This document shows positions 38,593-46,905 of a stretch of DNA of 64,000 bases, piece after piece. Source of the DNA: Acidovorax_G lacteus (GTDB taxonomy: Bacteria > Pseudomonadota > Gammaproteobacteria > Burkholderiales > Burkholderiaceae_C); contig NZ_BAABEX010000031.1 of NCBI RefSeq assembly GCF_039540375.1, forward strand, positions 1 through 64,000, written 5' to 3'. The position numbers and the translations under genes were made by a program. The notes beneath the pieces are model-generated. The model was given only the letters and a program-made list of their open reading frames with translations. It had not been told where the DNA came from and made no database searches. Each line of letters starts with the position of its first letter. The stretch's first letter is position 1.

Positions 38593-39302
38593 GCGGCGCT
38601 CCGGTAACGGCTCATATCGATGCGGCGGGTGGCCACTTCGGCCCCCACCTCGGGGTCGTGGAAGATGCCCAGCACCGCTGCGCCGCGAGCCACCGCTTCA
38701 TGGATCAGTTCGACGACGGTGCGGGTGTTCGCGGGGTCGAGCGAGGCGGTGGGTTCGTCCAGCAGCAGCAGCGGACGCGGGCGGATCAGGCTGCGCGCGA
38801 TGTTGATGCGCTGCTGTTCCCCGCCCGAAAACGTGGCGGGTGGCAGGGCCCACAGCCGCTCGGGAATGCGCAAGCGAGTGAGCCAGCGCGCCGCCTCGGC
38901 CCGCGCCTCGGTGCGGGCGGCGTCGCTGCGCTCGCGGCCTTCAAGCAGCGGCTCGGCCACCACATCGAGTGCGGCCACACGCGGAATCACGCGCAGGAAC
39001 TGGCTCACATAGCCCACGGTGTCGCGGCGCAGGGCCACCAGGGCGCGCGCGTCGGCCGTGGTGACCTCGGTCACCGCCCCACCGTGCTGCACCGTGATGC
39101 GGCCGCTGCTGGCGCGGTAGTTGGCGTACACGAGCTTGAGCAACGTGCTCTTGCCCATGCCCGACGGGCCGTCGAGCACCAGGCATTCGCCTGAATGGGC
39201 CTCAAGGTCCACGCCTTGGAGCACCGACAGCTCGGCCCCGTTCTGGTGGTGCAGGGTGAAGCGCTTGGCAACACCGGTCATGCAAAGGACGGCTTCGGTC
39301 AT
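38589..39302 (-). CDS. phnL: C-P lyase system ATP-binding subunit PhnL
   Basis: A 237-residue ABC-type ATPase. Walker A is GPSGMGKST, the signature FSGGEQQRINIAR and Walker B LLLLDEPTASLDP. PhnL is needed for C-P lyase function and is thought to act with the core complex and not in transport. Both ends overlap its neighbours (phnK and phnM) by ATGA, showing translational coupling. Confidence 0.95.
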   Translation of the reverse strand: MTEAVLCMTGVAKRFTLHHQNGAELSVLQGVDLEAHSGECLVLDGPSGMGKSTLLKLVYANYRASSGRITVQHGGAVTEVTTADARALVALRRDTVGYVSQFLRVIPRVAALDVVAEPLLEGRERSDAARTEARAEAARWLTRLRIPERLWALPPATFSGGEQQRINIARSLIRPRPLLLLDEPTASLDPANTRTVVELIHEAVARGAAVLGIFHDPEVGAEVATRRIDMSRYRSAA

Positions 39303-40087
39303 GGCTGTAGAACGGAAGAAACAAGAAGCTGGGTGTAGGGGTGCTGGGGGTCGTCCAGCACCTGATCGGTCAGGCCTGTCTCGACAATGCGGCCGCGCTG
39401 CATCACCACCATGCGGTGCGCCAGCAGGCGGGCCACGGCGAGGTCGTGCGTGACGATGACCACGGCCAGCTGCAGCTCTTGCGTGAGCGCGCGCAGCAGG
39501 TCGAGCAGGCGCGCCTGCACCGACACATCGAGGCTGGAAGTCGGCTCGTCCATGAACACCAGGCGCGGCCGCGTGACCAGGTTGCGCGCGATCTGCAGGC
39601 GCTGGCGCATGCCGCCCGAGAAGGTGCGCGGCGCATCGTCGATGCGGATCGGATCAATCTCCACGCGGCGCAACCATTCCTCGGCCGCCGTGCGCAACTG
39701 GCCGTAGTGGCGATCGCCCAGGCCCATGAGGCGCTCGGCCACGTTGGCACCGGCCGACACGTCCATGCGCAGGCCGTCGGCCGCGTTCTGGTGCACAAAG
39801 CCCCAGTCGGTGCGGGCCAGCAGGCGCTGCTGTGCGGCACTCAGGCCGTGCACATCGGCCAGGCCGGTACCCTGCAGGTGGTACGCCACTTCGCCCGCGT
39901 CGGGCTGCAGGCGCGCGGCCACGGCATTGAGCAGCGTGCTCTTGCCCGAGCCGGATTCGCCCACGATGGCCAGCACCTCGCCAGGCCAGAGGTCGAACGA
40001 TGCCTCGTGCAGCGCCGTGAAGCTGCCAAAGCGCTTGGAGATGCCGCGCACGCGCAGCAAGGGGGGGGTGGAGGCAATGCCGGTCAT
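39299..40087 (-). CDS. phnK: C-P lyase system ATP-binding subunit PhnK
   Basis: A 262-residue ABC-type ATPase resembling oligopeptide transporter ATPases, as PhnK does. Walker A is GESGSGKST, the signature FSGGMRQRLQIAR and Walker B LVFMDEPTSSLDV. PhnK docks on the PhnGHIJ core in E. coli. It overlaps the GNAT gene upstream and phnL downstream by 4 bp each. Confidence 0.95.
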   Translation of the reverse strand: MTGIASTPPLLRVRGISKRFGSFTALHEASFDLWPGEVLAIVGESGSGKSTLLNAVAARLQPDAGEVAYHLQGTGLADVHGLSAAQQRLLARTDWGFVHQNAADGLRMDVSAGANVAERLMGLGDRHYGQLRTAAEEWLRRVEIDPIRIDDAPRTFSGGMRQRLQIARNLVTRPRLVFMDEPTSSLDVSVQARLLDLLRALTQELQLAVVIVTHDLAVARLLAHRMVVMQRGRIVETGLTDQVLDDPQHPYTQLLVSSVLQP

Positions 40088-40545
40088 GCGGTGGTCTCGA
40101 TCACAAAACTGACCCCGTGGCGTTCAAAGCCCAGGGATTCGTAAAACGCATGCGCGGCCGCCCGGCGGCGGTTGGACGACAGCGCGAGCTTGTAGCAGCC
40201 CGCAGCGCGGGCCTGGGCCATGGCGTGGGCCATCATCTGGCGGCCAATGCCGCGGCCGCGGTGGCCTGCATCGACCACCACGTCTTCGACCACCGCGGAC
40301 GGCGCACCCCGGTGGGCCAGGTTGTGCATCACCAGCAGGGCGTAGCTGCCCAGCACGGCCTGCGGCCTGTCGGCCTCGCAAGCCACATACAGGTGGTAGT
40401 GCGGGTAGCGTGCGAACTGGGCAAACAGCGCGCGTGCTTCGTCCAGCGCCAGCACCTGCTCGTCGTCCAGTCCGGGCTGCGCATAGAGCGCCAGCACCTG
40501 GGGCAGATCGCGCTCATGCGCCTCGCGCAGTTGCACGGCGCTCAT
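40084..40545 (-). CDS. GNAT acetyltransferase in the C-P lyase operon (PhnO-like position)
   Basis: A 153-residue GNAT protein. The acetyl-CoA loop is DAGHRGRGIGRQMMAHA, and NRRRAAAHAFYESLGFERHG is the C-terminal motif B region. PhnO in E. coli acetylates aminoalkylphosphonates so that C-P lyase can use them. Position between phnJ and phnK with ATGA overlaps on both sides makes a similar role likely, but sequence alone does not prove orthology. The chosen start (40543-40545) overlaps the phnJ stop; a longer frame upstream has no support. Confidence 0.83.
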   Translation of the reverse strand: MSAVQLREAHERDLPQVLALYAQPGLDDEQVLALDEARALFAQFARYPHYHLYVACEADRPQAVLGSYALLVMHNLAHRGAPSAVVEDVVVDAGHRGRGIGRQMMAHAMAQARAAGCYKLALSSNRRRAAAHAFYESLGFERHGVSFVIETTA

Positions 40546-41450
40546 GCGGCCTCCCCGGTTGGCGTGGACTGGCGTTCCTGGCAGTAGTCGGAGTCGGAAC
40601 ACACATGCATGCGACCGCCCTGGTCATCGGTGATGACTTCGTCCAGAAACGAATCGGTGGCACCGCACAGCGCGCAGGCGGCTTCCCAGCGCTGGACCTC
40701 GAATGGGTGGTCGTCGAAGCCCAGGCTTTCCACCCGCGTGTAGGGGGGTACGGCGTAGATGCGCTTTTCACGGCCCGCGCCGAACAGCTGCAGGGCGGGG
40801 TTCATGTGCATCTTGGGGTTGTCGAACTTCGGAATGGGCGAGGGCGCCATCAGGTAGCGGCCATTGACCATGACCGGATAGTCGTAGGTGGTGGCGATGT
40901 GGCCGTAGCGCGCGATGTCCTCGTAGAGCTTCACGTGCATCAGCCCGTACTCGGCCAGCGCGTGCAGCAGGCGCGTTTCGCTGTCCCGCGGCTCCAGGCG
41001 CTGCAGGGGCTCGGGCACCGGCACCTGGTACACGATGATCTGGCCTTCACGCAGGGGCGTCTCCGGGATGCGGTGGCGCGTCTGGATCAGCGTGGCCTCG
41101 CGGGTACGGGTGGTTACAGGCACACCGGTGGTGCGCTGGAAAAAGCGGCGGATGTTGACTGCGTTCACCGTGTCGTCCGAGCCCTGGTCGATCACCTTGA
41201 GTGTGTCTTGGGCGCCGATGACTGCGGCCGTGACCTGAATGCCGCCCGTGCCCCAGCCATAGGGCAGCGGCATCTCGCGCGAGCCAAAAGGCACCTGGTA
41301 GCCCGGAATGGCAACGGCCTTGAGCAAGGCGCGGCGGATCATGCGCTTGGTGCGCTCGTCCAGGTAGGCAAAGTTCACGGCCTCGGCGCGCTCCGGCGCA
41401 TCGGGCTGGGCCGGGGCCTGCAGCAGGCCGGGGTCGAGCGGGGCGTTCAT
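40542..41450 (-). CDS. phnJ: Alpha-D-ribose 1-methylphosphonate 5-phosphate C-P lyase
   Basis: A 302-residue radical SAM enzyme that breaks the carbon-phosphorus bond. The conserved block LLKAVAIPGYQVPFGSREMPLPYGWGTGG is present. The four cysteines C259, C262, C284 and C290 keep the 3-22-6 spacing of E. coli PhnJ (241, 244, 266, 272): three bind the cluster and the last is the thiyl-radical residue. The ATG overlaps the phnI stop and the stop overlaps the GNAT start. The protein is a few residues longer at its N-terminus than typical. Confidence 0.97.
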   Translation of the reverse strand: MNAPLDPGLLQAPAQPDAPERAEAVNFAYLDERTKRMIRRALLKAVAIPGYQVPFGSREMPLPYGWGTGGIQVTAAVIGAQDTLKVIDQGSDDTVNAVNIRRFFQRTTGVPVTTRTREATLIQTRHRIPETPLREGQIIVYQVPVPEPLQRLEPRDSETRLLHALAEYGLMHVKLYEDIARYGHIATTYDYPVMVNGRYLMAPSPIPKFDNPKMHMNPALQLFGAGREKRIYAVPPYTRVESLGFDDHPFEVQRWEAACALCGATDSFLDEVITDDQGGRMHVCSDSDYCQERQSTPTGEAA

Positions 41451-42559
41451 GCGGTCTCCTCGGGGGTATCGTGTGCGGGCGCCTGGCCGGCATCGGCGCG
41501 CATGCGGCGCACCAGTTCCAGCTCGGCCTGGAAATCCACGTAGTGCGGCAGCTTCAGGTGTTGCACGAAGCCCGAGGCTTCGAGGCTGTCGCTGTGCGAG
41601 AGCACGAACTCCTGCATCTGCGCAGGCGATTCGACGCTCTCGCCCAGCTCTTCGGCGCGCAGGGCGCGGTCGACCAGGCTCATGGCAATGGCCTTGCGCT
41701 CGCTGTGGCCGAAGGCCAGGCCATAGCCACGCGTGAACTGCGGCGGCTCGGTCTTGCTGCCCGCAAACTGGTTGACCATCTCGCACTCGGTCAGCTCGAT
41801 GTCGCCGATGGAGAGCGTGAAATCCAGCTCTTCGGGTGCGATCTCGACCGCCACCTCGCCCAGGCGGATCTCGCCCACAAACGGGTGGCTGTGCGAATAG
41901 CCGCGCTGTGTGGAATACGCCATGGCCAGCAGAAAGCCCTCGTCGGCGCGGGCCAGGTTCTGCAGGCGTGTGCCGCGCGGCGCCGGAAAGCGCAGCGGCT
42001 CTCGCGTGAGGTCGCGCGGGTCCGGGTCGCCCTCGGGCACGGGGTGGGTCTCGATCAGGCCCTCGTGGTTGAGCAGGTCCACCACCCGCGGCGCGGGTGC
42101 TCCCGGTGGCACGGTCTCCGTGGGGGCCGAAGCAGCAACGGGCGTGCCCCCCTCGGCCAGCAGGCGGAAGTCCAGCAGGCGCTGCGTGTAGTCGTAGGTG
42201 GGGCCCAGAATCTGTCCACCCGGCAGGTCCTTGAAGGTGGCCGAGATGCGGCGCGACAGCGCCATCTCGCTGGTGCGCAGGGGCAGGCTGGTGCCCAGGC
42301 GCGGCAGCGTGGCACGGTAGGCCCGCAGCAGGAAGATGGCTTCCACCGCATCGCCCGCAGCCTGCTTGAGGGCCAGCGCAGCCAGATCGGGGTCGTACAC
42401 CGAGCCTTCGGTCATGACCCGGTCCACCGCGAGCTTGAACTGCTGGCGAATCTGGGCCACGCTGAGCTCGGGCAGCTGCGGGTCGCCACGGCGCTGCGCA
42501 TCGAGCAGTCGGTAGCTGGCGAGGATGGCGGTTTCTCCGCCTTTGACGGCCACATACAT
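41447..42559 (-). CDS. phnI: C-P lyase core subunit PhnI
   Basis: A 370-residue subunit that transfers the phosphonate onto ATP's ribose with PhnG, PhnH and PhnL (nucleosidase activity). It starts MYVAVKGGETAILASYRLLD and contains LARADEGFLLAMAYSTQRGYSHSHPFVGEIRLGEV plus LTECEMVNQFAGSKTEPPQFTRGYGLAFGHSERKA, all PhnI hallmarks. It starts 2 bp after phnH and overlaps phnJ by ATGA. Confidence 0.97.
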   Translation of the reverse strand: MYVAVKGGETAILASYRLLDAQRRGDPQLPELSVAQIRQQFKLAVDRVMTEGSVYDPDLAALALKQAAGDAVEAIFLLRAYRATLPRLGTSLPLRTSEMALSRRISATFKDLPGGQILGPTYDYTQRLLDFRLLAEGGTPVAASAPTETVPPGAPAPRVVDLLNHEGLIETHPVPEGDPDPRDLTREPLRFPAPRGTRLQNLARADEGFLLAMAYSTQRGYSHSHPFVGEIRLGEVAVEIAPEELDFTLSIGDIELTECEMVNQFAGSKTEPPQFTRGYGLAFGHSERKAIAMSLVDRALRAEELGESVESPAQMQEFVLSHSDSLEASGFVQHLKLPHYVDFQAELELVRRMRADAGQAPAHDTPEETA

Positions 42560-42561
42560 GC

Positions 42562-43200
42562 TCAGGCCTCCTGTGCTAGGGTGTGCTCGGCCCGCAGGGC
42601 TGTGGTGCGGGGCAGGCCGACGAGGTGGGTATCACTCGCAAGGAACACGTCCACACCGCGGGGAAACGCGCTTTGCAAGGCGGCCCGTTCGGCCTCAAAG
42701 GCGGGCGGCAGGCCGCGGGTGTGCAAGGTTTGGATGTCCTGGATGCCCGGCCCTTGCAGGTTCCAGGTCTGGGCACCGGCCGATGCGGCGGCCGGAAGAT
42801 CCACCTCAATCACGCAGGTAGCGGCCTGGTCGGGGTCCAGATCGGTGCCCGCGTGGAAGGCGCCCAGTGGGGGCCAGGCATCGCCCGCGGCCAGCCACGC
42901 GAAGCGCGCGGCCGCCGGGTCGGCCACCACACGGCAGCCGGTGTGAAAGCGCAACCAGGCCTCGGCGTCACTGCCCGCGAGGTGGGGCGACAACCACAGC
43001 GTGCAGTCGTTGTCGAGCAAGGCCAGCAGCAGCAAGGCAGCAGCCGTGTGGCCGACCCCGGGATGTGGGGCCACCGCTGGTACGGCAACCGCACGACCGG
43101 GCCGCGACAGCGCGTCCAGCGCGCAGCGGAACACCGCCTGGCTGCCATGCGCGAGATCGTCAAATCCCGGACGCACGCGTTGGAGCTCATCGTGTTTCAT
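42562..43200 (-). CDS. phnH: C-P lyase core subunit PhnH
   Basis: A 212-residue subunit of the PhnGHIJ complex. GFDDLAHGSQAVFRCALDALSRPG near the N-terminus and AALLLLALLDNDCTLWLSP are PhnH family regions; the fold is that of PLP-dependent transferases without the cofactor. The last third (FPRGVDVFLASDTHLVGLPRTT) is also conserved. Its ATG overlaps the phnG stop by 4 bp. Confidence 0.95.
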   Translation of the reverse strand: MKHDELQRVRPGFDDLAHGSQAVFRCALDALSRPGRAVAVPAVAPHPGVGHTAAALLLLALLDNDCTLWLSPHLAGSDAEAWLRFHTGCRVVADPAAARFAWLAAGDAWPPLGAFHAGTDLDPDQAATCVIEVDLPAAASAGAQTWNLQGPGIQDIQTLHTRGLPPAFEAERAALQSAFPRGVDVFLASDTHLVGLPRTTALRAEHTLAQEA

Positions 43201-43712
43201 GCGGCGTCCTCGTCGTCGTTGTCGGACCCGGCTTCGCGGGCCACGGTGAAGAAGTCCACCTGCGTGGCGCGCGCCCGCGCGTTGCGCTCGGCAGCGCGCT
43301 GGGTCAGGTAGTGGCGAATGGGATCGAGCAGGCTGCCTTCCAGCGCCGCCTGCTGGGCCGGGTCTTGCAGCAGCGCATCGGCCAGTGCGGCCAGCGTGGC
43401 CTGGCGGTGGTTGCGGCCCAGCACATAGGCCACGCCCACGGCCGAAGGGCTGCCCTCGGCATCGGTGCTGCGCAGCGCGCAGCGCGTCACGGTGATCTCA
43501 CCCAGCAGAAACCGCTCGCCCGTGCCGCCTGCACGGCCTTGCAGCATCGTGAGCCCGGTCTCCGGCTTGCGCAGCCATTCGGTGCGCTCGGGCCGGTGGT
43601 GCGCTGCGAGCGCCTGCTCGAGCAACGGCAGCGGAGCGCGGGCCAGCAACGCCATCCACTGCGGACGGGTGCTGCGCTGGCCCGGGCCGGCGCTGTAAAA
43701 CGCTTGAAACAT
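43197..43712 (-). CDS. phnG: C-P lyase core subunit PhnG
   Basis: A 171-residue subunit, first gene of the phnG-H-I-J-(GNAT)-K-L-M series. RPQWMALLARAPLPLLEQAL, RPPETG-like WLRKPETGLTMLQGR and FLLGEITVTRCALR are PhnG motifs. The tail SDNDDEDAA is acidic and overlaps the phnH start. A TGTNTAGACA dyad lies about 20-30 bp upstream, so PhnF probably controls it. Confidence 0.95.
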   Translation of the reverse strand: MFQAFYSAGPGQRSTRPQWMALLARAPLPLLEQALAAHHRPERTEWLRKPETGLTMLQGRAGGTGERFLLGEITVTRCALRSTDAEGSPSAVGVAYVLGRNHRQATLAALADALLQDPAQQAALEGSLLDPIRHYLTQRAAERNARARATQVDFFTVAREAGSDNDDEDAA

Positions 43713-43730
43713 GTCGGTGCTACCCTTCAG

Positions 43731-43744
43731 GTTGTGTAGACAAC
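43731..43744. promoter_or_regulatory. Probable PhnF operator between phnG and phnF
   Basis: GTTGTGTAGACAAC has 5-bp arms (GTTGT / ACAAC) and the core TGTGTAGACA. It lies between the divergent phnG and phnF starts and matches the palindrome before phnC. A further half-site, CTTGTGTAG, is at 43774-43782. Binding would repress both directions, with relief by phosphonate or phosphate-related ligands. Confidence 0.7.
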
Positions 43745-43787
43745 TTTGCGAATGGCCTCCAGCTTAGGCAGCGCTTGTGTAGCTTTC

Positions 43788-44564
43788 ATGACAACCACCA
43801 CGATCCGCACCGCAGCGCCTGAAGACGCCGCACTGGCCTTGCCCGACCCGGGGCACAGCTTCTGGGCGCGCATCGCCCACGAGATCGCCGACGCGATCCG
43901 CCACGGCATCTACGCACCGGGCGACCGCCTGCCCTCAGAGCACGAACTGGCGCAGCAGTACGGCGTGAACCGCCACACCATCCGGCGTTCGTTGTCCACG
44001 CTGGGGCAGATCGGCCTGGTGCGCTCCACCCAGGGCAGTGGCACCTACGTCGAAGACTTTGCGGTGGACCTGGTGCTGGGCAAGCGCACGCGCCACCGGC
44101 AAAACCTCGCGCAGGCCGGGCTCAAAGGCGGCCTGCAGGTGCTGGCCGCAGCGCGCGTGCGGGCCGACGCTGGCGTGGCGCAGGCCTTGCGCGTGCGCAC
44201 GGGCAGCAGCGTGTTGCACCTGGTGGTGCTCGGCGACGGCGGCGGCCAGCCGCTGCACGTGAGCGACCGTTACTTCCCGCTGCCACGCTTTGCGGGGCTC
44301 GACGTGCACCTGCAGGAAAGCGGCTCCATCACCACCGCGTTTGCGCGCCTGGGTGTGGCCGACTACACGCGTACCGAAAGTCGCATCTCGGCCCGCCTGC
44401 CCAATGCCGAAGTGGCCACGCACCTGCGCCAGCCCGCCGCACGGCCCGTGCTGCAGGTCAGCAGCGTGAACGTGGACCTGCAGGGCCTGCCGATTGAGTT
44501 TGCGCGCACCTGCTTCGCGGGCGACCGCGTGAGTCTGACGGTGGACCATGGCCGCGATGCCTGA
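43788..44564 (+). CDS. phnF: PhnF-type GntR/HutC transcriptional repressor
   Basis: A 258-residue regulator. The N-terminal winged helix holds GDRLPSEHELAQQYGVNRHTIRRSLSTLGQIGLV. The C-terminal UTRA ligand domain begins near residue 95 and includes HVSDRYFPLPRFAGLD. It is divergent from phnG with the operator dyad between. The start at 43788 is preferred because an in-frame ATG at 43746 would lie on the operator. The 3' end overlaps the DUF1045 gene by 17 bp. Confidence 0.92.
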   Translation: MTTTTIRTAAPEDAALALPDPGHSFWARIAHEIADAIRHGIYAPGDRLPSEHELAQQYGVNRHTIRRSLSTLGQIGLVRSTQGSGTYVEDFAVDLVLGKRTRHRQNLAQAGLKGGLQVLAAARVRADAGVAQALRVRTGSSVLHLVVLGDGGGQPLHVSDRYFPLPRFAGLDVHLQESGSITTAFARLGVADYTRTESRISARLPNAEVATHLRQPAARPVLQVSSVNVDLQGLPIEFARTCFAGDRVSLTVDHGRDA

Positions 44565-45264
44565 GCCCGCCATGCACCGCGTCGCGCTGTACTTCGCGCC
44601 CGACCCCGCATCGGCCTGGGGCCGCGCAGGCAGTGCCTGGCTGGGGCGGTGTGCCGCCGGGCACACCCCGGGCGCCGCGCCTGCCGTGGACGGCCTTGAT
44701 GCCCGCACCTGGCACACACTGGTGGCCGACCCGCGGCGCTACGGCTGGCACGCCACGCTCAAGCCGCCGTTTCGCTGCGCACCGGGGGTGGGCCTGCCCC
44801 AGGTGCTTGCGGCGGTGGACGCCCTGTGCACCCGCCACCACCGCTTTGAACTGCCTGCGCTGCAGGTGACCTGCATGGATGGCTTCCTGGCGCTGCGGCC
44901 TGCGCGTGCTGAGCGGGCACTCGACCGCCTGGCCGCCGACACCGTGCAAGCCCTGCACCCCCTGGCCGCACCGCTGGATGCGGCCGAACTCGCACGCCGC
45001 CGCCGAGCACCGCTCACCCCCGAGCAGGATGCCCTGTTGCAGGCCTGGGGCTACCCCTGGGTGCTGTCGCAGTTCCGCTTTCACTTCTCGCTCACAGGGC
45101 CGTTGGGTGCGTTGCCTCCGGTCGCGCTGCAGGGGCTGATGGAAGCCGCGGCCCGGCATTTTCACGACTTGCCGCCCTGTACCTTCGACCGCGTGTCGGT
45201 CTTCATCGAGCCCGCGCCTGGTGCCGACCTGATGCTGCACTCTCAACACGGACTGACCGCATGA
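44548..45264 (+). CDS. DUF1045 phosphonate-operon 2H phosphoesterase
   Basis: A 238-residue protein of the DUF1045 family found in phosphonate operons. HATLKPPF (about residues 69-76) and FHFSLTG supply two His-x-Thr/Ser motifs, the catalytic pair of 2H phosphodiesterases. It could open the cyclic ribose phosphate left by C-P lyase, work done by PhnP in E. coli; phnP is absent here. Starts at 44548, 44557 or 44572 are all possible. It overlaps phnN by ATGA. Confidence 0.88.
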   Translation: MAAMPEPAMHRVALYFAPDPASAWGRAGSAWLGRCAAGHTPGAAPAVDGLDARTWHTLVADPRRYGWHATLKPPFRCAPGVGLPQVLAAVDALCTRHHRFELPALQVTCMDGFLALRPARAERALDRLAADTVQALHPLAAPLDAAELARRRRAPLTPEQDALLQAWGYPWVLSQFRFHFSLTGPLGALPPVALQGLMEAAARHFHDLPPCTFDRVSVFIEPAPGADLMLHSQHGLTA

Positions 45265-45833
45265 GCCATCGCCTCGTCTGCATCATGGGCCCCTCGGGGG
45301 TCGGCAAGGACAGCGTGCTGGCCGCTCTGCGGGCGCAATGGCCTGATGCCGAACGCGCACACTGGGTGCGTCGCAGCATCACGCGGCCGGCCACGGCGGG
45401 GGGCGAAGCCCACGAGGCCCTGGATCGGCCCTCCTTCGACTTCCTGCGCGACACCGGTGCGTTTGCCCTGCACTGGGAGGCACACGGTCTGGGCTATGGC
45501 ATCCGCTGGGCCGAGCTGGCACCGCTGACCACCGGCCGCTGGGTGTTCCTCAACGGCTCGCGCGCACATTGGTCGGCCGTGCGCCACCGCTGGCCGCAGG
45601 CCACGCTGGTGCACATCACCGCCCCGGCCGAAGTGCTGGCCCAGCGCCTTGCCGCCCGCGGCCGGGAAAGCGCTGCCGAGATCGCCGCCCGCCTGGCACG
45701 GGCCGAGGCCTGGCCGCTGCCGCCCGACGCCGTCACCGTGCACAACACCGGCCTGCTGCAAGACGCGGCCACCAATTTGCAGCGCGCACTGCAGGCACTG
45801 GACGCACAGGCCAGCACCGCCCTGCCAGCCTGA
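45261..45833 (+). CDS. phnN: Ribose 1,5-bisphosphate phosphokinase
   Basis: A 190-residue guanylate-kinase-like enzyme making PRPP from ribose 1,5-bisphosphate, the last step of the C-P lyase route. Walker A is GPSGVGKDS. RRSITRPATAGGEAHEAL and FALHWEAHGLGYGI are PhnN-specific regions. It is translationally coupled to DUF1045 upstream and followed 34 bp later by an endonuclease/exonuclease/phosphatase-family gene. Confidence 0.95.
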   Translation: MSHRLVCIMGPSGVGKDSVLAALRAQWPDAERAHWVRRSITRPATAGGEAHEALDRPSFDFLRDTGAFALHWEAHGLGYGIRWAELAPLTTGRWVFLNGSRAHWSAVRHRWPQATLVHITAPAEVLAQRLAARGRESAAEIAARLARAEAWPLPPDAVTVHNTGLLQDAATNLQRALQALDAQASTALPA

Positions 45834-45867
45834 AGTCCCGACGTCCCCACGGCATCGGCCTTCTCCC

Positions 45868-46623
45868 ATGCGGCTGCGCCTGGTCACGCTCAACACCTGG
45901 AAATGCGACGGCGCGTACCGCGAGCGCCTGCCGCGCATGGCAGCGGGCCTGGCCGCGCTCCAGCCCCACATCGTGCTGCTGCAGGAATGCTTTGCCACTG
46001 CCGATGGCAGCACACACACGGCCCGTGCCCTGGCCGACGCGCTGGGTCTGCCCCTGTGGGAGACCCCTGCTCGCGCCAAGCCGCGCCTGTGGCAAGGCCA
46101 TGGGGTGCACAGCCATGCGGGCCTGGCACTGCTGGGCGACTGCGAGCCGGTACAAGCGCTGGCGCTGCCACCCCACCCCCACGATGGCGAACGGGTGGCC
46201 CAGATCGCCCGCTGGCGCGGCCCAGGACCTGCGCTGTGGATCGGCCATGTGCACCTGGCCGCCGGGGCCGACGCCAGTGCCGCGCGGCTGCAGCAGTGCC
46301 AGCACCTCACCGACCGCCTGCAGGCGCTGGCACAGGCCGACAGTGCGGTGCTGGGGGGTGACTTCAACGCCGAACCCCAGGCCCCCGCCCTGGCCCCGCT
46401 GCGCGCAGGCTGGCAACTTGCTGGGCAGGGGCCCACACCCGCCACCTGGTGGAACGCACAGGGCCAGGGCCTGGCGCTGGACCACTGGTGGCTGCGTCCC
46501 GGCGCTGCAGGCTGGCAAGCCCACACGGTGCAGCCTGTGTTGCAAGGCCTGCTGGGCGACCCGGCGGGCCTGGCCAGCGACCACAGCGGGCTGCTGGCGG
46601 AACTTTTGCCCCCAAACGCCTGA
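45868..46623 (+). CDS. Endonuclease/exonuclease/phosphatase-family protein
   Basis: A 251-residue protein of the DNase I-like EEP superfamily. LVTLNTWKCDG (Asn metal ligand), VLLQECF (Glu), LGGDFNAEP (GDxN) and ASDHSGLLAE (SDH catalytic His) are all present, so it should be an active phosphodiesterase or phosphatase. There is no signal peptide. It is the last gene of the phnF-DUF1045-phnN group, so a role in handling cyclic or bis-phosphorylated ribose is possible. DNA cleavage is the alternative. Confidence 0.87.
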   Translation: MRLRLVTLNTWKCDGAYRERLPRMAAGLAALQPHIVLLQECFATADGSTHTARALADALGLPLWETPARAKPRLWQGHGVHSHAGLALLGDCEPVQALALPPHPHDGERVAQIARWRGPGPALWIGHVHLAAGADASAARLQQCQHLTDRLQALAQADSAVLGGDFNAEPQAPALAPLRAGWQLAGQGPTPATWWNAQGQGLALDHWWLRPGAAGWQAHTVQPVLQGLLGDPAGLASDHSGLLAELLPPNA

Positions 46624-46780
46624 TCTGGCGCGGGCCCGCAGGCCCATTCGACGCGCTCAGTCCGCGCCAGGCTTGGCGCGGCGGCGTACGCTCCACGCGC
46701 TTTTGCACAAAGTTGTCCACAGCCCAGCGGCTACGGAGCCAGTCCCCATGCCTCGGGCTTTGGTTGTTCATTGATGGCTT

Positions 46781-46859
46781 TATCTTGAAATAGTAGGAGT
46801 AGTAGAGGCGCCCCCAGTCTGTGGACAAGCTGATAAATCCTCGAAAAATCAAACACTTG
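46781..46859 (-). other. Origin module 1: A/T flank, TAG array, GC spacer, DnaA box, IHF site
   Basis: In order on the plus strand: TATCTTGAAA, then TAG-TAG-GAG-TAG-TAG (46791-46805), GC-rich spacer, DnaA box TGTGGACAA (46820-46828), GCTGATAAATC, and AATCAAACACTTG (46847-46859), a full match to the IHF consensus WATCAAN4TTR. Read on the minus strand this is box, GC cluster, CTA triplets, A/T-rich DNA: the geometry of the DnaA-box/DnaA-trio basal unwinding element. Confidence 0.65.
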
Positions 46860-46887
46860 CGTGCATGACATCCTTGGGTATGGCACC

Positions 46888-46905
46888 CGGGTGCGGCTGC
46901 ACCCG
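46888..46905. repeat. Hairpin CGGGTGC / GCACCCG
   Basis: A perfect 7-bp inverted repeat with loop GGCT lies between module 1 and the DnaA box at 46939. Its role is unknown. Confidence 0.5.
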
